In this document: piece after piece, positions 26,966 to 30,578 of the stretch
How the letters are laid out: each line of letters starts with the position of its first letter
How positions within the stretch are numbered: the stretch's first letter is position 1
Source of the DNA: Accumulibacter sp032229525
GTDB lineage: Bacteria; Pseudomonadota; Gammaproteobacteria; Burkholderiales; Rhodocyclaceae
DNA length: 30,578 bases
NCBI RefSeq assembly: GCF_032229525.1
Contig: NZ_JAVTWB010000227.1
Span: forward strand, 1 to 30,578
Direction: 5' to 3'
Program-made: the position numbers and the translations under genes
Notes under the pieces: model-generated
What the model was told of the DNA's origin: nothing
The model's database searches: none
What the model saw: only the letters and a program-made list of their open reading frames with translations

Positions 26966-27424
26966 CTACGGCTTTTGTTTGGGTTTCTCTGCGTCTGCCG
27001 GCTTGTCGCTCTGCTGGGCGGCTACCGCCTGCTTCATCTGTTCCTGCATCTGCTGCATCATCGTCCACGGCCACATTGCCGCCTGCTTGAGTCCCTCACT
27101 ACCGCCTGCAGCACCGGGAACCAGGGCCTGACCCTCATCGGCACCGGCAGCGCCGGGGGTGAAATTGCTGGTCATCTGGCCCATCGCGCGTACGGCGTTG
27201 AGCGTCACGGATTGCATTTCGAGGCCCTGGATGGTCATCTGCAGCATTGACAGGTTCATCTTCAGCCAGCTCTCGACCGCTTTGAGATCTTTCACCTTCT
27301 TGTCGATTTCGTCCGCGTCGAAAGTGGGTGTCACCATGCCTGGCAAGGAGGAGGAAAAGCCCATGTTTCCCCACATCTTCTTGGCGAAGCTCATGGGATC
27401 GTTGATCGAATCGTTACTGGACAT
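26966..27424 (-). CDS. phaM: PhaM-type polyhydroxyalkanoate granule regulatory protein
   Basis: A 152-residue protein matching PhaM: FAKKMWGNMGF, an LPGM-x-TPTFDADEIDKKVKDLKAVESWLKMNL-type segment, then a heptad-like helix (LSMLQMTIQGLEMQSVTLNAV). In Ralstonia PhaM links PHA granules to the nucleoid and activates PHA synthase. The C-terminus here is Met/Gln-rich (MMQQMQEQMKQAV) and ends in a short Lys/Pro tail; the long Lys/Ala-rich DNA-binding repeats of the Ralstonia protein are absent. GGAG lies 9 bases before the ATG. It is downstream of a methyltransferase gene on the same strand. Its presence supports a PHA-storing lifestyle. Confidence 0.82.
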   Translation of the reverse strand: MSSNDSINDPMSFAKKMWGNMGFSSSLPGMVTPTFDADEIDKKVKDLKAVESWLKMNLSMLQMTIQGLEMQSVTLNAVRAMGQMTSNFTPGAAGADEGQALVPGAAGGSEGLKQAAMWPWTMMQQMQEQMKQAVAAQQSDKPADAEKPKQKP

Positions 27425-27549
27425 GTTCGTGCTCCGGTCGTGGTGGAATCGATCATCTTAGCAAAGTATTGCCGTCTCTGGCGGAGCGAGCGTCGCCAAA
27501 TAGAAGTGGTTAGCGACACCTTGCCGCTGGCGGGCCGATGTCGCTGGCT

Positions 27550-28341
27550 TCACAGTCGGTAACAGTAGAGCCGGGTTTGTCGCGCGTCGTCGACTTCGAT
27601 CACCTGCTCGGCTGCGATGGCGGGCACCGGGAAGCTGTTGCTGATGAACAGGGTTCCCGGCCGCATTTCGTACTGGACCTTGGTCCACAAGGCGGCCATC
27701 GGGGCCGGCGAAAGAAAGGCATAGACAACGTCGTAGCCGCCCAGGTCGGCGCGCCAGAGATCGCCCCAGCGCCAGTCGCAATTGGTCCGTCGGGCGGTAC
27801 GCAGGCGGCCAACGAGCCAGGTAAGCGGTGCGTTTTCCACTCCTGTGAAGTGGGCTTCTGGTCGCTGCACGGCCAGCGGGCTCAGGACGCTGGCCAACCC
27901 CGCGCCAAGGTCGAGAAAGCGCATTTTGCTCAGGTCGGCGGTGATCGCGGCGAGGGCAGCTGCGGTCGGGCGATTGGAGAGGTACAAGGGTATCTGACCG
28001 CCGAGGGCGCCGCGATAGACAAGCAGCAGGACGATGAACAGGAGCAGGTACCAGCCCGGGTCGATGGCCATCGTCGAAGCGGCCCAGGCCAGCGGCGCAA
28101 AGAGCGCGTGGATCAGCCACCACCACCACGCCTGGCGGGTGAGCCTGGCGAAAAACAGGGCGACACCACCGATGGCGAAAGCGGTCTGCGGCCAGGGCAG
28201 TTCTTCGTTGCGGATGCCGTAGTAAGGCCAGGCAAGTGACAGCACGGCGAGGACCGCAGCCATTTGCAGGGCCAGTTGCCGAAGCTGCGGGCCGAGCAGG
28301 GGTGGCGAGGCATCAGTGGGGTCGGGTTGCTGCGAAGACAA
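27550..28341 (-). CDS. Membrane-anchored SAM-dependent methyltransferase-like protein
   Basis: A 263-residue protein with four predicted membrane helices (about 24-41, 52-67, 72-92, 96-112) followed by a Rossmann-type methyltransferase domain. Motif I is FLDLGAGLAS (142-151), an acidic residue follows in VEN (168-170), and the motif IV region is GGYDVVYAFLSPAP. A TTG at 28341 is taken as the start because GGAG lies 8 bases upstream and the longer frame beyond it is unlike protein. No substrate-specific motif is recognisable. It sits between the flavoprotein gene upstream and phaM downstream, all on the minus strand with gaps of 100-200 bases. Confidence 0.8.
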   Translation of the reverse strand: MSSQQPDPTDASPPLLGPQLRQLALQMAAVLAVLSLAWPYYGIRNEELPWPQTAFAIGGVALFFARLTRQAWWWWLIHALFAPLAWAASTMAIDPGWYLLLFIVLLLVYRGALGGQIPLYLSNRPTAAALAAITADLSKMRFLDLGAGLASVLSPLAVQRPEAHFTGVENAPLTWLVGRLRTARRTNCDWRWGDLWRADLGGYDVVYAFLSPAPMAALWTKVQYEMRPGTLFISNSFPVPAIAAEQVIEVDDARQTRLYCYRL

Positions 28342-28529
28342 TCGGCTGCTCCGGAAGACTGAGCTCCGGATTGTATGGCCTGTGTCCGTTCTTTGCTTGA
28401 TCAGACCTTGCTCGGGGCGACCAATGGCCGGCCTACCACCTCCGCCGTGGCGCCGGCCTCGTAGCGAGCAAGCTGTTGCCGCCTGCCCGTTCTTGGTGCG
28501 ATCCCGTGTGGCTGGCCGTCGCCGCAAGC

Positions 28530-29966
28530 CTAAGCTGCGCTGTCGCTGGGGAGTTGAGCAGCGTCTTCTGGCGGCAGAACCTTGCCTGGATTGAGCAGGT
28601 TGTGCGGGTCCAGCGCCGACTTGATGGCGCGCATCACGGCGATCGCTTCCGCGCCATGTTCTCGAACCATGAAGCGGGTCTTGCCGATGCCGATACCGTG
28701 CTCGCCGGTGCAGGTCCCCGACATCGCCAGCGCCCGTTCGATGACGCGTTCGTTTATCCATTCAGCGTCCTGCATATCCTGCTGGCTGGCGGGGTCAACC
28801 AGCACCACGAGGTGAAAATTGCCGTCGCCGACATGACCAAACAGGGCGATCGGGATCGACACCTGTGCGATATCTTCGTTGGTAGCCTGGATGCACTCGG
28901 CCAGGCGCGAGATGGGTACGCAGACATCGGTCGGAAAGGCGCGGCACCCGGGTTTGAGCTGCAGGCAGGCAAAATAGGCGTCGTGGCGGGCCTGCCACAG
29001 GCGTGAGCGATCCTCGCCATGGGTCGCCCAGTCGAAATCCCGGCCGCCGAAACTGGCGGCGATTTCCTGCACCATTTGCGCCTGTTCTTTGACCGATGCC
29101 GCGCTTCCGTGGAACTCGAAGAACAGCGTCGGTAATTCCTCCAGTGCCGTGTGGCTGTGGCGATTGACTGCCGAGAGGGTCAGTGCATCGAGCAACTCGA
29201 TACGGGCCACCGGTACGCCCAGTTGGATGGTCTGGATGACAGTATTGACCGCCGCCTTGATGTCGGGGAAGGCGCAGACCGCCGCCGAGATGGCGTCGGG
29301 GATTGGATGCAGTTTGACGGTCAACTCGGTGACGATACCGAGGGTGCCTTCCGAGCCGATCAGCAGGCGCGTCAGATCATAGCCGGCAGATGACTTGCGC
29401 GCTCGGCCACCGGTTCTGATGGTGCGGCCATCGGCCAGGACGACGGTCATGCCGAGTACATTGTCGCGCATGGTGCCGTAGCGAACGGCATTGGTTCCCG
29501 AGGCACGCGTTGCCGCCATGCCGCCGAGCGAGGCGTCGGCGCCGGGGTCGATCGGGAAGAACAGCCCACTGCCCTTGAGTGCCGAATTCAGTTGCAGGCG
29601 CGTGACGCCGGCCTCGACAGTGGCATCGAGATCCTCGGCGTGTACGGCGACGATCCTGTTCATCCCGGAGAGATCGATGCTGATGCCGCCGTGAGTTGCA
29701 AGGACGTGTCCTTCGACGGAGCTACCAACGCCATAGGCAATCATCGGAATTCGATGAAGATGACAAAGGCCGGCAATCTCGGCAACTTCGGCCGTCGTTT
29801 GGGCAAAGAAGACGCCGTCGGGCGGTGCTGGTTCATGAACTGATTCGTCTCGCCCGTGCTGCAGGCGGATCGACTCGCCTTGCGAGAAGCGGCAACCAAA
29901 GCGGCGCTTGAGGGTGGTCGTGACATCGTCCGACAGTGGTCGGTGGCTGGGATAGGAGATGCTCAT
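28530..29966 (-). CDS. FAD-linked oxidase, D-lactate dehydrogenase / glycolate oxidase GlcD type
   Basis: A 478-residue flavoprotein that oxidises a 2-hydroxy acid, most likely D-lactate, to the 2-keto acid. Residues 45-215 are the PCMH-type FAD domain, with PMIAYGVGSSVEGH, FPIDPGADASLGGMAATRAS and NAVRYGTMRDNVLG. Residues 220-465 are the FAD-oxidase C domain, with FGHVGDGNFHL carrying the metal histidines and TCTGEHGIGIGK. No iron-sulfur partner gene (GlcF type) is adjacent, which favours a single-subunit D-lactate dehydrogenase. The ATG at 29966 has AAGGAG rather far upstream. It is divergent from the tRNA-tuf operon. Confidence 0.92.
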   Translation of the reverse strand: MSISYPSHRPLSDDVTTTLKRRFGCRFSQGESIRLQHGRDESVHEPAPPDGVFFAQTTAEVAEIAGLCHLHRIPMIAYGVGSSVEGHVLATHGGISIDLSGMNRIVAVHAEDLDATVEAGVTRLQLNSALKGSGLFFPIDPGADASLGGMAATRASGTNAVRYGTMRDNVLGMTVVLADGRTIRTGGRARKSSAGYDLTRLLIGSEGTLGIVTELTVKLHPIPDAISAAVCAFPDIKAAVNTVIQTIQLGVPVARIELLDALTLSAVNRHSHTALEELPTLFFEFHGSAASVKEQAQMVQEIAASFGGRDFDWATHGEDRSRLWQARHDAYFACLQLKPGCRAFPTDVCVPISRLAECIQATNEDIAQVSIPIALFGHVGDGNFHLVVLVDPASQQDMQDAEWINERVIERALAMSGTCTGEHGIGIGKTRFMVREHGAEAIAVMRAIKSALDPHNLLNPGKVLPPEDAAQLPSDSAA

Positions 29967-30106
29967 GGCTTCTGGAGGCTCCTTGCGCTATGACCAGGAA
30001 AGACGAAGCCATTCGATTCTACGCCGTCCACTCTATCAAAGTGCCGAAAAGAGGCGAGCGACGGCTGCTTTTCTCCTGTATACTCCTTGGCTGCTTGAAA
30101 AAGCAT

Positions 30107-30136
30107 TTGACAGTGTCTTGATTGAACGTCAGAATT
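30107..30136 (+). promoter_or_regulatory. Promoter of the tRNA-Tyr/Gly/Thr-tuf operon
   Basis: A consensus -35 TTGACA (30107-30112) is followed after 17-18 bases by a degenerate -10 (CAGAAT/AGAATT at 30130-30136). The expected start is a few bases before the mature tRNA-Tyr at 30151. Confidence 0.55.
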
Positions 30137-30150
30137 ATGGGTTCTGAGCT

Positions 30151-30235
30151 GGAGGGATACCCAAGTGGCCAACGGGATCAGACTGTAAATCTGACGGCTC
30201 TGCCTTCGAAGGTTCGAATCCTTCTCCCTCCACCA
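30151..30235 (+). tRNA. tRNA-Tyr (anticodon GTA)
   Basis: An 85-base class II tRNA. The acceptor stem GGAGGGA pairs with TCCCTCC, the anticodon GTA is at 30185-30187, a long variable arm is present, the T-loop reads GGTTCGAATCC, and CCA is encoded at 30233-30235. It is the first of three tRNAs ahead of tuf, an order known from many beta- and gammaproteobacteria. Confidence 0.97.
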
Positions 30236-30286
30236 AAAACGCCGCCATTGGTGATGTTGATTGTTCGTGCTTCGGGTAATGGTTTT

Positions 30287-30360
30287 GCGGGTGTAGCTCA
30301 ATGGTAGAGCTGAAGCCTTCCAAGCTTATGACGAGGGTTCGATTCCCTTCACCCGCTCCA
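30287..30360 (+). tRNA. tRNA-Gly (anticodon TCC)
   Basis: A 74-base tRNA with acceptor GCGGGTG/CACCCGC, D-arm AGCTCAATGGTAGAGCT, anticodon loop CTTCCAA with TCC at 30319-30321, T-arm GGGTTCGATTCCC and encoded CCA. Confidence 0.97.
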
Positions 30361-30399
30361 CGTTGCGGTCGCAGAATTGCTTCAGGCATCTAGCACGAC

Positions 30400-30474
<75 letters not shown>

Positions 30475-30524
30475 CCGTTTGATGCTGCAGATTCATTAAC
30501 TTCTAACGTCTTGAGGTACCGGTA

Positions 30525-30578
30525 ATGGCCAAGGGAAAATTTGAACGTACCAAGCCGCACGTGAATGTGGGGACGATT
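30525..30578 (+). CDS. tuf: Elongation factor Tu, first 18 codons
   Basis: The sequence reads MAKGKFERTKPHVNVGTI and runs off the window; this is the highly conserved EF-Tu N-terminus leading to the G-domain. GAGGT lies 8 bases before the ATG. EF-Tu delivers aminoacyl-tRNA to the ribosome. The upstream tRNA trio and their shared promoter mark the classic tRNA-tuf operon; secE, nusG and ribosomal protein genes would be expected beyond the edge. Confidence 0.97.
   Translation, partial: MAKGKFERTKPHVNVGTI

Noticed and set aside
28342..28761. N-terminal extension of the methyltransferase frame
   Set aside because: It is Arg-rich and low complexity, overlaps the flavoprotein gene, and the TTG at 28341 has a ribosome binding site.
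30135..30389. Small minus-strand frame with GEGFEPSKAEPSDLQSDPVG
   Set aside because: This is the familiar false protein produced by translating tRNA genes backwards.

Overview
The window is bacterial chromosome, GC-rich except for a visibly less GC-rich first kilobase. It is most likely from a betaproteobacterium of the Rhodocyclaceae / 'Candidatus Accumulibacter' type. The grounds are the tRNA-Tyr, tRNA-Gly, tRNA-Thr, tuf order at the right edge, a PhaM-type polyhydroxyalkanoate granule protein, a DUF485-ActP acetate uptake pair, a TIGR02647 protein and a liv-type ABC operon with acyl-CoA ligases. This placement is inference from gene content; no marker-gene tree was run. Two runs of exactly 100 N show that it is a scaffolded draft or metagenome assembly.

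Layout, left to right. 1-1230: a less GC-rich edge with one exported Sel1-repeat protein. 1231-5726: two exported type I sulfatases flanking an exported HAD phosphatase, all on the minus strand, with a clear terminator after the distal sulfatase. 6001-9510: an envelope block on the minus strand, with a patatin-Omp85 fusion (PlpD/FplA-like), a SYLF-like lipoprotein and a TIGR02647 protein. 9583-13795: SelO, a TerB-like/DUF697-like protein and a periplasmic alpha-carbonic anhydrase with an extra N-terminal domain, also minus. 13972-16838: ActP, its DUF485 partner and a Crp-family regulator, minus.

17091-26851 is one long plus-strand operon: acyl-CoA synthetase, LivG, LivH, LivM, solute-binding protein, LivF, a PaaK-like adenylate-forming enzyme, a small exported four-cysteine protein of unknown function, and an alpha-methylacyl-CoA racemase-like family III enzyme. 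Stops and starts overlap or nearly touch at most junctions. The set reads as import of an external carboxylic acid (or amino-acid-like compound), CoA activation and 2-methyl epimerisation. The Crp-like gene is divergent from this operon and upstream of actP, so it could control acid uptake on both sides; this is inference.

26966-29966 (minus) holds PhaM, a membrane-anchored methyltransferase and a D-lactate dehydrogenase/glycolate oxidase-type flavoprotein. 30107-30578 (plus) holds a promoter, three tRNA genes and the first codons of EF-Tu.

Two assembly points matter. The N-gap inside the patatin gene is false: the same 55 bases lie on both sides, and removing 155 bases restores one 747-residue protein. 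The N-gap in livH is probably real and larger than 100 bases, because the visible protein is too short for the family.
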